Shown in pieces: positions 16,385 through 24,244 of a stretch of 64,000 nucleotides of DNA (positions within the stretch are counted from its first letter, which is position 1; every line of letters begins with the position of its first letter). The notes beneath the pieces were generated by a model. It had not been told where the DNA came from. It ran no database searches and saw only the letters and a list, made by a program, of their open reading frames with translations. The DNA lies in assembly GCA_044224495.1 (NCBI GenBank), contig JBGAKG010000030.1:67212-131211 (forward strand), in the 5' to 3' direction. The stretch is from JBGAKG01 sp044224495 (lineage in GTDB: Bacteria > Myxococcota_A > Polyangia > Polyangiales > Polyangiaceae). A program made the position numbers and the translations under genes.

Positions 16385-18247
16385 ATGAGCATGCACTTCG
16401 ACAACACCAAGTCCGCCAAGAAGTCGCTCCCCGTCATCGACATGGAGGCGGAGCTCAAGCGCTTCGAAGAAGAGGAGCGCAAGCGCCTCGGCCTCGACAC
16501 GGAGACGACGCAGTGGGTCGAGGACATGGCGAACCTCACCTTCAAGAAGAGCGAGAAGTCGAAGATCACTCTTCTGATCGGCGGCCTCACGCTCGCGCAC
16601 GACTTCCTGATCGAAGGTGGCCTCCGCGGCATCGGCTACAACGTCCAGATGCTGAACGCGCCGGACAACAACGCGTTCCAAGCGGGCAAGGAGTACGGCA
16701 ACCGCGCGCAGTGCAACCCGACCTACTTCACCGTCGGCAACCTCGTGCAGTTCCTCATCAACCTGCGCGACAAGCACGGCATGACGGCGGAAGAAGTCGT
16801 CGCGAAGTACGTCTTCGTCACCGCCGGCGCGTGCGGCCCGTGCCGCTTCGGCATGTACGTCACCGAGTACCGCAAGGCGCTCCGCGACGCCGGCTTCGAC
16901 GGCTTCCGCGTCATGCTCTTCCAGCAGACCGGTGGTCTCCAGCAGGCGACGGGCGAAGAGTCCGGCCTCGAGATGAACCCGACGTTCTTCGCCGCGATCA
17001 TCAAGGGCATCCTCGCGGGCGACGTGATCAACGCGATCGCGTACCGCCTTCGTCCGTACGAGGTCGAGCCGGGTGCGACCGACCGCGCCGTCGAGATGGC
17101 GAAGAAGAAGTGCTACGACGCGCTCTACTACAAGACGAACATCCTCAAGGCGCTTTGGGACTCCAAGCCCTACTTCGAAGCGGTGAAGGTCGACCGCACG
17201 AACCCGAAGCCCAAGGTCTCGATCATCGGCGAGTTCTGGGCGATGACGACGGAAGGCGACGGCAACTACGGCCTGCAGCGCTTCCTCGAGCAGGAGGGCG
17301 CGGAGTGCGACATCCAGCTCGTCGCTGCGTGGCTCCTCTACAACATCTGGGAAGCCAAGCACGACACGTACGACCGTGAGGATCTTCGCGGCGAGGACTC
17401 GGCGAAGTACGGCCTCGCGGGTCTCGGTCCGTTCGGCGCGGCGAAGCGCGTGCTGAGCGTCAGCGGCGCGGAGCTCGCGGTCCGCGGCGCGTTCCAGGTG
17501 TTCGCTCACGCGGCGGGCCTCTACGGCTACCACCTGCCCGACATGAACAAGGTCGCGGAGCTGAGCCACGAGTACTACAACAACAACCTCCGTGGCGGCG
17601 AAGGCCACATGGAGGTCGGCAAGCTGATCATGAACGTGACGCAGTCGAAGTGTCACATGACGCTCAGCGTGAAGCCCTTCGGCTGCATGCCGAGCGCCGG
17701 CGTGTCCGACGGCGTTCAGACCGCCATCACCGAGAAGTTCCCCGGCACCATCTTCTGCCCGGTGGAGACCAGCGGCGACGGCAAGGTCAACTTCTACAGC
17801 CGCGTGCAGATGTACCTGTTCAAGGCGAAGCAGGCGGCGATCGGCGAGTACGAGCGCGCCCTCGCCGAGCACGGCGTCACGAAGGAGCAGGTCCAGGCCT
17901 TCCTCGAGGCGAACCCGAAGTACGCCCGCGCTCTCCACCGCGCGCCGCACTCCTACGCCGGCGTCTGCGCCGACCTCGTCGCCGAGGTCGCGCCGTACAT
18001 CACGAAGACGCGCAGCGAGCGTTGGATGGAGCGCGCGACGAACCTCTTCACGAAGACCACCACGGCCGCCAAGGCCGCGCCGCACATGGTCGTCACGCTC
18101 GTGAAGGACGCGGTCGAGCAAGCTCCGACGCTCGCGAAGAAGATCGGCGAGGACGTGAAGATCCTGGCCGAAGAGCGCGCGAAGGCGAAGGCGGCGAAGA
18201 GCGCCAAGTCGCAGCCGCCGAGCGCGATCGCCGACGCGGCCGAGTGA
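16385..18247 (+). CDS. HgdB-like acyl-CoA dehydratase-related partner protein
   Basis: This 620-residue protein matches the C-terminal part of the long CoA-activase polypeptides of anaerobes (COG3581-like), here encoded separately. Likely cluster or metal ligands are Cys110 (QCNPTYF), Cys150 and Cys153 (GACGPCRFG), Cys423 and Cys434 (FGCMPS). FxQxGGLxQ and EFWAMTTEGDGNYG are conserved-looking active-site regions. The C-terminus is Lys/Ala-rich. I chose ATG 16385, 8 bp after the preceding stop and preceded by GAGGAAG; an ATG at 16373 overlapping that stop is an alternative. The pair almost certainly forms one complex. The reaction cannot be named. Confidence 0.87.
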   Translation: MSMHFDNTKSAKKSLPVIDMEAELKRFEEEERKRLGLDTETTQWVEDMANLTFKKSEKSKITLLIGGLTLAHDFLIEGGLRGIGYNVQMLNAPDNNAFQAGKEYGNRAQCNPTYFTVGNLVQFLINLRDKHGMTAEEVVAKYVFVTAGACGPCRFGMYVTEYRKALRDAGFDGFRVMLFQQTGGLQQATGEESGLEMNPTFFAAIIKGILAGDVINAIAYRLRPYEVEPGATDRAVEMAKKKCYDALYYKTNILKALWDSKPYFEAVKVDRTNPKPKVSIIGEFWAMTTEGDGNYGLQRFLEQEGAECDIQLVAAWLLYNIWEAKHDTYDREDLRGEDSAKYGLAGLGPFGAAKRVLSVSGAELAVRGAFQVFAHAAGLYGYHLPDMNKVAELSHEYYNNNLRGGEGHMEVGKLIMNVTQSKCHMTLSVKPFGCMPSAGVSDGVQTAITEKFPGTIFCPVETSGDGKVNFYSRVQMYLFKAKQAAIGEYERALAEHGVTKEQVQAFLEANPKYARALHRAPHSYAGVCADLVAEVAPYITKTRSERWMERATNLFTKTTTAAKAAPHMVVTLVKDAVEQAPTLAKKIGEDVKILAEERAKAKAAKSAKSQPPSAIADAAE

Positions 18248-18283
18248 CCTGACGAATCGACCTGACGAACTGACCATGGAGCG

Positions 18284-18312
18284 TGACTGCACCCAACGTT
18301 AGGGTGCAGTCA
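18284..18312. promoter_or_regulatory. Perfect 11-bp hairpin ending at a start codon
   Basis: TGACTGCACCC at 18284-18294 and its exact complement at 18302-18312 flank a 7-nt loop. The last base of the right arm is the A of the start codon of the next gene. It may end transcription of the two-gene activase operon, although there is no T-run, or it may control translation of the small membrane protein. Just upstream, GACCTGACGAA occurs twice at 13-bp spacing (18246 and 18259). Confidence 0.5.
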
Positions 18313-18692
18313 TGACCAAGCACGTCGTCGCGGCAGCCCTCGCAATGTCGCTCGTGAGCGCTGGCGTTGCGCCGAGCATCGCCCATGCCGACGAGCCCCC
18401 GACCCGGATGCACAGCCCGGGTCTCGTCGCGGGTGGCGCAGTGCTCACGACGATCGGCGCCGTCTCCTTGATCGGGGCGGTGGCAGTCTTCGTCACGGAC
18501 CTCCGAGAACGCGGTGATTTCCGCGGGCTCGCGTCCGTCGTGATCGGGCTGCCGCTGCTCTCGAGCGCGCTCGGCGGCTTGGGCGGGGGCATCCCCATGA
18601 TCGCGATTGGACTGAAGAGCGTCCCGCTCGATCCCTCGTACGCCTCGTCCACGGCCCGGCCGATCGGGGCGACGTTGAGTTGGACGTTCTGA
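18312..18692 (+). CDS. Small secreted or membrane protein of unknown function
   Basis: A 126-residue protein with a signal peptide (cleavage likely after SIAHA near residue 26) and two hydrophobic segments at about 37-60 and 77-100, the second Gly/Leu-rich. No family is recognised. It starts at ATG 18312, immediately after the 11-bp hairpin, with no separate Shine-Dalgarno sequence visible, so the hairpin may govern expression. It lies downstream of the activase pair on the same strand and ends 2 bp from the convergent esterase gene. Confidence 0.65.
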   Translation: MTKHVVAAALAMSLVSAGVAPSIAHADEPPTRMHSPGLVAGGAVLTTIGAVSLIGAVAVFVTDLRERGDFRGLASVVIGLPLLSSALGGLGGGIPMIAIGLKSVPLDPSYASSTARPIGATLSWTF

Positions 18693-18694
18693 CG

Positions 18695-19345
18695 TCAGCC
18701 CGCGAGGGTGCCGAGGAACGCGTCGAGCTCCGTCGTGATGCGGTCGAGCGAGCTCACGAGCTCGTGACCATCGTCGACCGGCACGAGCCGCACGTGCCGC
18801 CGACTCGCCGCGAACTCGCGCGATAGCTCGAAGTCGACGACGTCGTCGTGCGTGCCGTGCACGATCAGCGTGGGGACGCGGACGTCGGGGAAGGGCGTCG
18901 CATCCACGCGCTCGAAGTCGCGCGTGAACTCGAAATCGACCCGCGAGCGCGCGCCGGGGCCGCGCGCGTGATCGTCGACCTCGAGCCAGCCGCGCTCCTC
19001 CCAGGCGCGCCACTCGCCTTCGCCGAGGCGCGCGCGCCAGCGCTTCACGAGCTGGAACGCTGGCGCGAGCAGGACGAGCGCGCGCACGCGTGCGTCGCGC
19101 TCGGCCACCCGCGCGGCGGTGTATCCGCCCAGGCTCGACCCGAAAATGACGGCGTGCTCGTCGGGAGCTCCGATCGTGCCGCGCACGAGGTCGATCATCG
19201 CCGACACGCGAAGGTGCTCCATCGATGGCACGCGCAGGTCGAGCCGGTGGAGCGCGATCCCGTTCTTCGCGAGGTGCGCTCCGATCGCGACGCCCTTCTT
19301 GGAGTCGGGGCCCGACGCGAAGCCGTGGAGGTAGAGGTGCCTCAC
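18695..19345 (-). CDS. YqiA-like alpha/beta hydrolase (esterase)
   Basis: The N-terminus LYLHGFASGPDSKKG is the hallmark of the YqiA/UPF0227 esterase group. The nucleophile elbow GSSLGG places the serine at residue 71, and a late His lies in DDGHEL. At 216 residues it is the usual length. The enzyme is cytoplasmic; the natural substrate is not established. It is the last gene of a four-gene operon in which all neighbours overlap by 4 nt; here its ATG overlaps the stop of the 110-aa gene. Confidence 0.85.
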   Translation of the reverse strand: MRHLYLHGFASGPDSKKGVAIGAHLAKNGIALHRLDLRVPSMEHLRVSAMIDLVRGTIGAPDEHAVIFGSSLGGYTAARVAERDARVRALVLLAPAFQLVKRWRARLGEGEWRAWEERGWLEVDDHARGPGARSRVDFEFTRDFERVDATPFPDVRVPTLIVHGTHDDVVDFELSREFAASRRHVRLVPVDDGHELVSSLDRITTELDAFLGTLAG

Positions 19346-19674
19346 CGCGCCGCGTGCTCGGCGAGCAGGCCCTCGAGCGTGGGCTTCTTCAGCGGCTTCC
19401 AGGGCTCACCGTGGTCGATGAGGCGGCTCGTGATCGGATCGAACGGAAGGTTCGCCTCGATCGGGTAGTAGCGGTTGTGGTCGTCGACGAGCTTCAGGAC
19501 CTCGACGAAGCGAGCCTCGGCCTCGACGCGGCGACCGAGCGTCGCCATCTTCACGACGAGCGCGCTCAGCTCCTCGATCCGCTTCAGGCGCCGCGCCCAC
19601 GGGGGAGCCCCGAGGCCGATGGCGCGGATCCGCTCTTCGGTGGTGATGGTGAAGTTTCGGGGATGGTCGCTCAC
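19342..19674 (-). CDS. Conserved hypothetical protein, 110 aa
   Basis: This small protein is not recognised. It is hydrophilic and helical, with a Tyr/Pro-rich centre (DDHNRYYPIEANLPFDP) and a C-terminal WKPLKKPTLEGLLAEH segment. GTG 19674 overlaps the stop of the TPR lipoprotein gene, and its own stop overlaps the start of the esterase gene. That strict coupling is the main reason for calling it a real gene. There is no signal peptide or membrane segment. Confidence 0.7.
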   Translation of the reverse strand: MSDHPRNFTITTEERIRAIGLGAPPWARRLKRIEELSALVVKMATLGRRVEAEARFVEVLKLVDDHNRYYPIEANLPFDPITSRLIDHGEPWKPLKKPTLEGLLAEHAAR

Positions 19675-20915
19675 GGCACCGGAAGCTTGGGGCTCTGCCC
19701 CGTCGAATTCAAGGCGGCGATGGGGGTCGAACAACCGAACCCCGTGGGCCGGAGCGCGCCGCCATCGACTCGAAAGTCGATCCGCCGAGCGCCGCCGTCC
19801 GCGAGATCGGGGAACCGCCCGGACGCCGCGTCGACCGTGCTCACGATGACGGAATGCGCCGCGCCGTCGTAGAAGGTGTCGGTGTACTCGGTGTCGCGCC
19901 GAGGATGAGCGATCCCGGTGGCGACCTCGTCCGGGTCGCCCTTGCAGTCGAACACCTCGCTCGGCCGCGCGGGCGACGTGCACGTGGTGACCTCGTCCGG
20001 GACCCCGAGCGCGCTGGTCGCGCGCACGAGGGGGCCGAGCGAAGCGAGCACCACGTCGGGCTGCGCTTCGAGCATGAACACGAAGGTCCCGGGACCCAGC
20101 GACGGATAGAGCCAGACGTCCGCTCCTTGCACTTGAACGACGGCCGTGTCGTTGATGATGCAGTCGTCGAGCTGGAGCTGACCCGAGCGCAGGACGTGGA
20201 ACGTTCCCTGAGGCGTCATCAATGGCGGTCCGGCGAGCGCCTTGGCCGCGGCTTCGCTCGTGGGCGCCACGCAACGACCGCTCGCACCGAGCGCCTTCAC
20301 TGCGGCGAGCCACGTTGCGTGCTTGGTCGCGGGTCGCACCGTGCGATCGATCCGAAGTGGACACACCTCTCGGCCCCCGAGCTTCGCTTGCGCCGCCGCC
20401 GACGGCGCGAGGCGGTTGGCGAACCAATAGTCCAGGAGGGCGTCGTCCCCGACGCCACCGTCGCGCTCGCTGGCGAGCCCGAGGTTGAACCAGACCTGCG
20501 CCGCGAGCGCGCGATCGTGGGTGAAGCGTGCGGCCTCGAAATCGGCGGTCGCCTTCTCGCGATCGCCGGACAGAAGCTCCGCGTAGCCGCGCTCGCTCAG
20601 GGCCCGGGCATCGTTCGGTTGGGCGCGGAGAGCGTCGTCGAACGCCGCGATCGCCTCGGCCCAGCGCTTGCCGGTCGTCGCGCTGCGCCCTCGCGCGAGC
20701 GCCTGCACGTACGCGGCATGCGCGGCAGCGTCGGGCCGTTCGGCATCGAGGACGATGCTGGCGTCTCGCGGAGCGGCGGAGGCGCCCGCCGTCGCGATCG
20801 AGGGAGGCGCCGCCCCCGTCGCCGCGCTCTGGTTCGTGCTCGTGCCTTGCGAGCGGCAGCCGCAGAGGACGGCGAAGAGAGCCAGCGCGGAGCGACGGAG
20901 CACCGAGCCGCTCAC
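19671..20915 (-). CDS. TPR-containing lipoprotein
   Basis: GTG 20915 gives a short signal peptide (RRSALALFAV) with lipobox LCGC (Cys20). After an Ala/Ser-rich linker there are tetratricopeptide-type helices (WAEAIAAFDDALRAQPNDAR, followed by ALSERGYAELLSGDREKA) and then a roughly 200-residue C-terminal domain with several cysteines that I cannot assign. It is probably a periplasmic or outer-membrane protein that binds partners through its TPRs. Start and stop overlap its neighbours by 4 nt each (GTGA). Confidence 0.8.
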   Translation of the reverse strand: MSGSVLRRSALALFAVLCGCRSQGTSTNQSAATGAAPPSIATAGASAAPRDASIVLDAERPDAAAHAAYVQALARGRSATTGKRWAEAIAAFDDALRAQPNDARALSERGYAELLSGDREKATADFEAARFTHDRALAAQVWFNLGLASERDGGVGDDALLDYWFANRLAPSAAAQAKLGGREVCPLRIDRTVRPATKHATWLAAVKALGASGRCVAPTSEAAAKALAGPPLMTPQGTFHVLRSGQLQLDDCIINDTAVVQVQGADVWLYPSLGPGTFVFMLEAQPDVVLASLGPLVRATSALGVPDEVTTCTSPARPSEVFDCKGDPDEVATGIAHPRRDTEYTDTFYDGAAHSVIVSTVDAASGRFPDLADGGARRIDFRVDGGALRPTGFGCSTPIAALNSTGQSPKLPVP

Positions 20916-21337
20916 CGCTTGAGCCCTCGGAGCGCTTCGCGGATCAGCTTCTCTCCCGTCTCGTCTTTCCCGACCGCTTCGAGGATGTCGTAGAGCTCGG
21001 GGCGCGTGAGCGACTTGAGCTCTTCTTCGAGCGACTTCTCCTCTTCGATCGGCGCACCGGCAGCCCAAGCGAGCGCGACCGCGATCGCGTGCTTGCAGAA
21101 CATGCCCTCGCTCCCGAATGGGCACTGGCATCTGTAGGCCAGACCCTCGGCGCTCGCCCAGATGCGGACCTCGTAGGTCGTCGTGCCTTTCACCTGCGCG
21201 GTGAGCACGCCCTTCTCGCGCGCGAGCTTCTCGACGCGACCTTCCTTGAAGTACGCCTCGCCGCGTTCGAAGGTCTTCTTTCCGACCAGCGCTTCGAGCG
21301 TCTGGCGATGCAGGATGTTCGCGAGCGGGCCGGCCAC
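20912..21337 (-). CDS. SWIM zinc-finger domain protein
   Basis: The protein (141 residues) contains the SWIM pattern CxCx8CxH: Cys70, Cys72, Cys81 and His83. The N-terminal phrase FERGEAYFKEGRVEKL is the usual companion of prokaryotic SWIM domains. These bind zinc and are thought to bind DNA or protein, often near SNF2 helicases, but none is present here. It is the first gene of the operon continuing to 18695. It starts at ATG 21337. Confidence 0.85.
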   Translation of the reverse strand: MAGPLANILHRQTLEALVGKKTFERGEAYFKEGRVEKLAREKGVLTAQVKGTTTYEVRIWASAEGLAYRCQCPFGSEGMFCKHAIAVALAWAAGAPIEEEKSLEEELKSLTRPELYDILEAVGKDETGEKLIREALRGLKR

Positions 21338-21490
21338 CTGGCGATGCTACTTCTGGGGCACGAACACGTCGACCATCGGCACGCGGTCGCCGCAGCCACG
21401 TCATGGAAAGCAAAACGCTCGCGAGTTCTCGCGAGCGCCTTGCAAAGTCGGAGCGCGCGGAACGAGCCGCGCGCCGTCACGCTGCGAAAC

Positions 21491-22312
21491 TCAGCCGCCG
21501 CCGCCCGCGTCGCTCGAAGCGTCGCTGCTCGAAGCGTCGCTGCTCGAAGCGTCGCTGCCCGCGTCGCTCACGCCGCCGTCCGACGTGTAGCCGCCGCAGA
21601 ACACGGTGCCCATGATCGTGAAGTAGTCCTGGAAGCCCTGCGCCTGATCCTGGCAGAGGTCCACGGCGTCGCCCGGCGCGGTCGACTTGCACTTCGCGTC
21701 TTCGTACGTCTTGCAGACGGTCTTCTTCGCGTCGCTCAGGCACTTCTGGTACGCCTTGAACGAGACGTTGTTGTCGTCCGAGAGGATCGGGCAATTCGCT
21801 TCGCAGGCCGCCAGTCCGCACTGGTAGGTGGCCTGGTACTTCGCGCCGCAGCCGTTCGCGGTCACATCGCCTTCCTTGAGCGCGATGCAGCCGCCGATGT
21901 TCGCGGTGATGACGCCGTCGGTGGAGATCAGCGCGCCCCACTTGGTCGCGGTGGAGACGGTCACCATGCACTTCACGCAGTTCTTCGCCGCGTTCTGGAA
22001 CGCCGTGCACGCTTGGGTCGTCGACGTCGTCGCGTCGTAGCACTTGGCGTAGTAGTCGGTGATCTCCTGCGCGCTGCACGCCGTCGGGTTGACGGGGTTC
22101 GGCGGGATCCACTCCGGCTTGAAGGCCGAAATGTCGCCCGGCTTGCAGGTGCTCTGCGCGACGTCGGGCGTGCCCGTGTCGTTCGAGATCGGCTTCTTGT
22201 CGATCGCCGCGTCGTTCGACGGCGTCGGGGTGTCGGTCGGCGTATCGCTGCAAGCGGCGACGAGCCCGGCGGCAAAGGCGAGCGGAGCGAGAAAGGCGAC
22301 GAGCTTCTTCAT
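21491..22312 (-). CDS. Cysteine-rich lipoprotein with Asp/Ser repeat tail
   Basis: ATG 22312 (GAGG upstream) starts a signal peptide with lipobox VAAC (Cys21). The mature protein contains about 14 cysteines in pairs such as CVKC, suggesting a disulphide-stabilised helical domain. The tail is SDASSSDASSSDASS, encoded by a 15-bp tandem repeat. No family is recognised. It is probably exposed on the surface. It is separated from the downstream SWIM gene by 153 bp, so it is likely not part of that operon. Confidence 0.75.
   Translation of the reverse strand: MKKLVAFLAPLAFAAGLVAACSDTPTDTPTPSNDAAIDKKPISNDTGTPDVAQSTCKPGDISAFKPEWIPPNPVNPTACSAQEITDYYAKCYDATTSTTQACTAFQNAAKNCVKCMVTVSTATKWGALISTDGVITANIGGCIALKEGDVTANGCGAKYQATYQCGLAACEANCPILSDDNNVSFKAYQKCLSDAKKTVCKTYEDAKCKSTAPGDAVDLCQDQAQGFQDYFTIMGTVFCGGYTSDGGVSDAGSDASSSDASSSDASSDAGGGG
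21515..21559. repeat. Three 15-bp tandem repeats inside a coding region
   Basis: Three consecutive copies of the unit CGAAGCGTCGCTGCT (last copy diverging at its end) encode the Asp-Ala-Ser-Ser-Ser repeats at the C-terminus of the cysteine-rich lipoprotein. Such in-frame repeats can change copy number without breaking the frame. Confidence 0.8.
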
Positions 22313-22435
22313 GGCGACCTCGAAAAGGGAGAAAGTGCGACCCGGACGGAAAGATACCGAAAGCGGGACGTGGTGTCGCGACAAACGGCCGAGCTTCGAG
22401 ATCTGCTCCGGAGTGGGTCGTTGTCCTACCATGTG

Positions 22436-22453
22436 TGGATCCGTAGGGATCCA
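22436..22453. promoter_or_regulatory. Inverted repeat in divergent intergenic region
   Basis: TGGATCC and GGATCCA flank a 4-bp spacer in the 243-bp region between the divergent lipoprotein genes at 22312 and 22556. It could be a dimeric operator, but no regulator is identified. The rest of this intergenic region shows no obvious element. Confidence 0.3.
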
Positions 22454-22555
22454 GACGGCGCCGTCCCAGACCGCCTTCCTGCCCCAGGCTCCGCATACTT
22501 AGGAGCAGATGTAGGTCCAATGTAGGATGGCATCCTTCATGCTTGGGGCCGGGCC

Positions 22556-24178
22556 ATGATCAAGCTCCGCTCGCTCTTCGCTCCGATGATGCTCGCTGCT
22601 CTCGCGGTCACGTCTGCCGTCGGCTGCTCTGCTGCCGACACGGGCGAAGACGACACGTCCGAGGAAGCGCTCACCAGCATCACGGCGCGCAGCCGTACGC
22701 TGAAGTTCACCTCGTACGTCTACGTGGACGCCAGCGCGTCGGACCAGACGATCCTCTCGACGATCCGCCGCCAGACGCAGTCCGCTTTCGGTGCGCTCCG
22801 CACCTCGGACATCGGCGTGAACAGCCGCGAGCTCAAGGACGTCGACCCGAGCACGTTCGTGAAGACCAAGGTCTCGGTCGCCGATCCGGCGAACCCGTCG
22901 GCGGCGGCGAAGCCGATGCTCCGCGTCGTCTACACGTACACGGACTCGGCGCTCGTGCCGGTGACGATGGCGCGGCTCTCGACGCTCAAGATGGGCGTGC
23001 TCAACGGCTACTACCAGTCGCAGACGGACCGCATCCTCAAGGAGTGCACCGACGGTGGCAAGGAAGCGCACGAGTTCGTTTCGAGCATCTGGTACGTGTT
23101 CGAGCCGAGCCAGGCGACCTGCAAGACGGCGATGAGCAAGGAGCAGCAGCTCATCGACGCGGACAAGAAGAAGGTCCCGACGGGCACGATCCCGAGCTCG
23201 GAGGTCGCGCGCCTCTACATCCCGGTCACCGCCGGCCTCACCGCGGCGAAGACCAACTCCGCCAAGTCGTACCCCGAGTACGACCGCCTCTTCGCGGGCG
23301 GCGTGCAGAAGGACAAGCTCGTCATCGGCATGGTCAACGGCATGATGGCCGACTGGGCCGCCGGCGAGACGCACGACGACATCGACGACGAAGGCTACGA
23401 GATGTGGTTCGAGGGCTTCCGCGAGATGAAGAAGGCTCGCCCGAATCTCGCCTACACGAAGATTGAGCCGGCCGAAGACCTCACCAGCTACCAGGTCAAC
23501 GGCAAGACCGTGAAGCTCGCGGGCGGGTTCGAGGACGCGCTCAAGATCCAGCTCGACGGCACCGGCTACCCGAGCACGCTCACCAACTACTCGGATCGCC
23601 ACGCGCTCCAGGTCGCGATCGGCAAGAAGCTCGTTCGTCACTGGGTCACGTTCCAGGCGCCGGTGAAGGTGAAAATTGGCTCCGGCGCGGAGCACACCGT
23701 CACGATCGAGGTGAACAGCTACTTCGGCGCCGAGACCGACTCGACGCCGCACAAGCGCGCGATCAAGAACAGCGACGTCTTCGTCTACAACGGCCACTCG
23801 TACATCGGGTACGGCCCGCTCGACCCGAGCCGCTTCACGAGCGCGGACTTCCCCGCCAGCTACCAGATCATGTTCGTGAACGGCTGCGTCTCGTACAACT
23901 ACTACGAGAAGGACTACAAGCCGCTGAAGCAGGGCGGGACCGCGAACCTCGACCTCGTGTCGAACGGCCTCGAGAGCTGGGTCAACGGCTCGGGCCCGGC
24001 GATGGGTCGCTTCGTCGGCGCGCTGATCGACGGCAAGCTCAACTCGTACAAGGACATCCTCGCCGCCGCGCAGTTCACCGGCTACGGCTACGAGTGGGGC
24101 CAGGACGCGCTGCGCGTGGTCGACGGCGAGCTCGACAACAAGTGGAAGCCGAGCACCACGCCGATCACCGTGAAGTGA
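22556..24178 (+). CDS. Lipoprotein with possible clan CD cysteine-peptidase dyad
   Basis: The signal peptide ends in lipobox AVGC (Cys24). The 516-residue mature protein has no family I can name. Near the C-terminus two features recall caspase/gingipain-type (clan CD) peptidases: a hydrophobic strand followed by Gly-His (VFVYNGHSYIGYG, His414), and 30 residues later a hydrophobic strand followed by Cys (QIMFVNGCVSYNYY, Cys444). This order and spacing are close to the gingipain dyad. If correct, it is a surface protease. If not, the motif may be a structural remnant. It starts at ATG 22556 in its own transcription unit and ends just before a strong terminator. Confidence 0.75.
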   Translation: MIKLRSLFAPMMLAALAVTSAVGCSAADTGEDDTSEEALTSITARSRTLKFTSYVYVDASASDQTILSTIRRQTQSAFGALRTSDIGVNSRELKDVDPSTFVKTKVSVADPANPSAAAKPMLRVVYTYTDSALVPVTMARLSTLKMGVLNGYYQSQTDRILKECTDGGKEAHEFVSSIWYVFEPSQATCKTAMSKEQQLIDADKKKVPTGTIPSSEVARLYIPVTAGLTAAKTNSAKSYPEYDRLFAGGVQKDKLVIGMVNGMMADWAAGETHDDIDDEGYEMWFEGFREMKKARPNLAYTKIEPAEDLTSYQVNGKTVKLAGGFEDALKIQLDGTGYPSTLTNYSDRHALQVAIGKKLVRHWVTFQAPVKVKIGSGAEHTVTIEVNSYFGAETDSTPHKRAIKNSDVFVYNGHSYIGYGPLDPSRFTSADFPASYQIMFVNGCVSYNYYEKDYKPLKQGGTANLDLVSNGLESWVNGSGPAMGRFVGALIDGKLNSYKDILAAAQFTGYGYEWGQDALRVVDGELDNKWKPSTTPITVK

Positions 24179-24204
24179 GCTCGTAGTACCAGATTGGTAC
24201 GAAA

Positions 24205-24240
24205 ACGAAGCCCTCGCTCCGAAAGGAGCGGGGGCTTCGT
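24205..24240. terminator. Bidirectional intrinsic terminator
   Basis: A 16-bp stem (24205-24220 with 24225-24240, only one G-T wobble) closes a GAAA tetraloop, which is a stable GNRA-type hairpin. It sits between two convergent lipoprotein genes, 26 bp after one stop and 4 bp before the other. The T-tracts are short (GTTT on the plus side), but the position fits termination in both directions. Confidence 0.75.
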
Positions 24241-24244
24241 CGTT

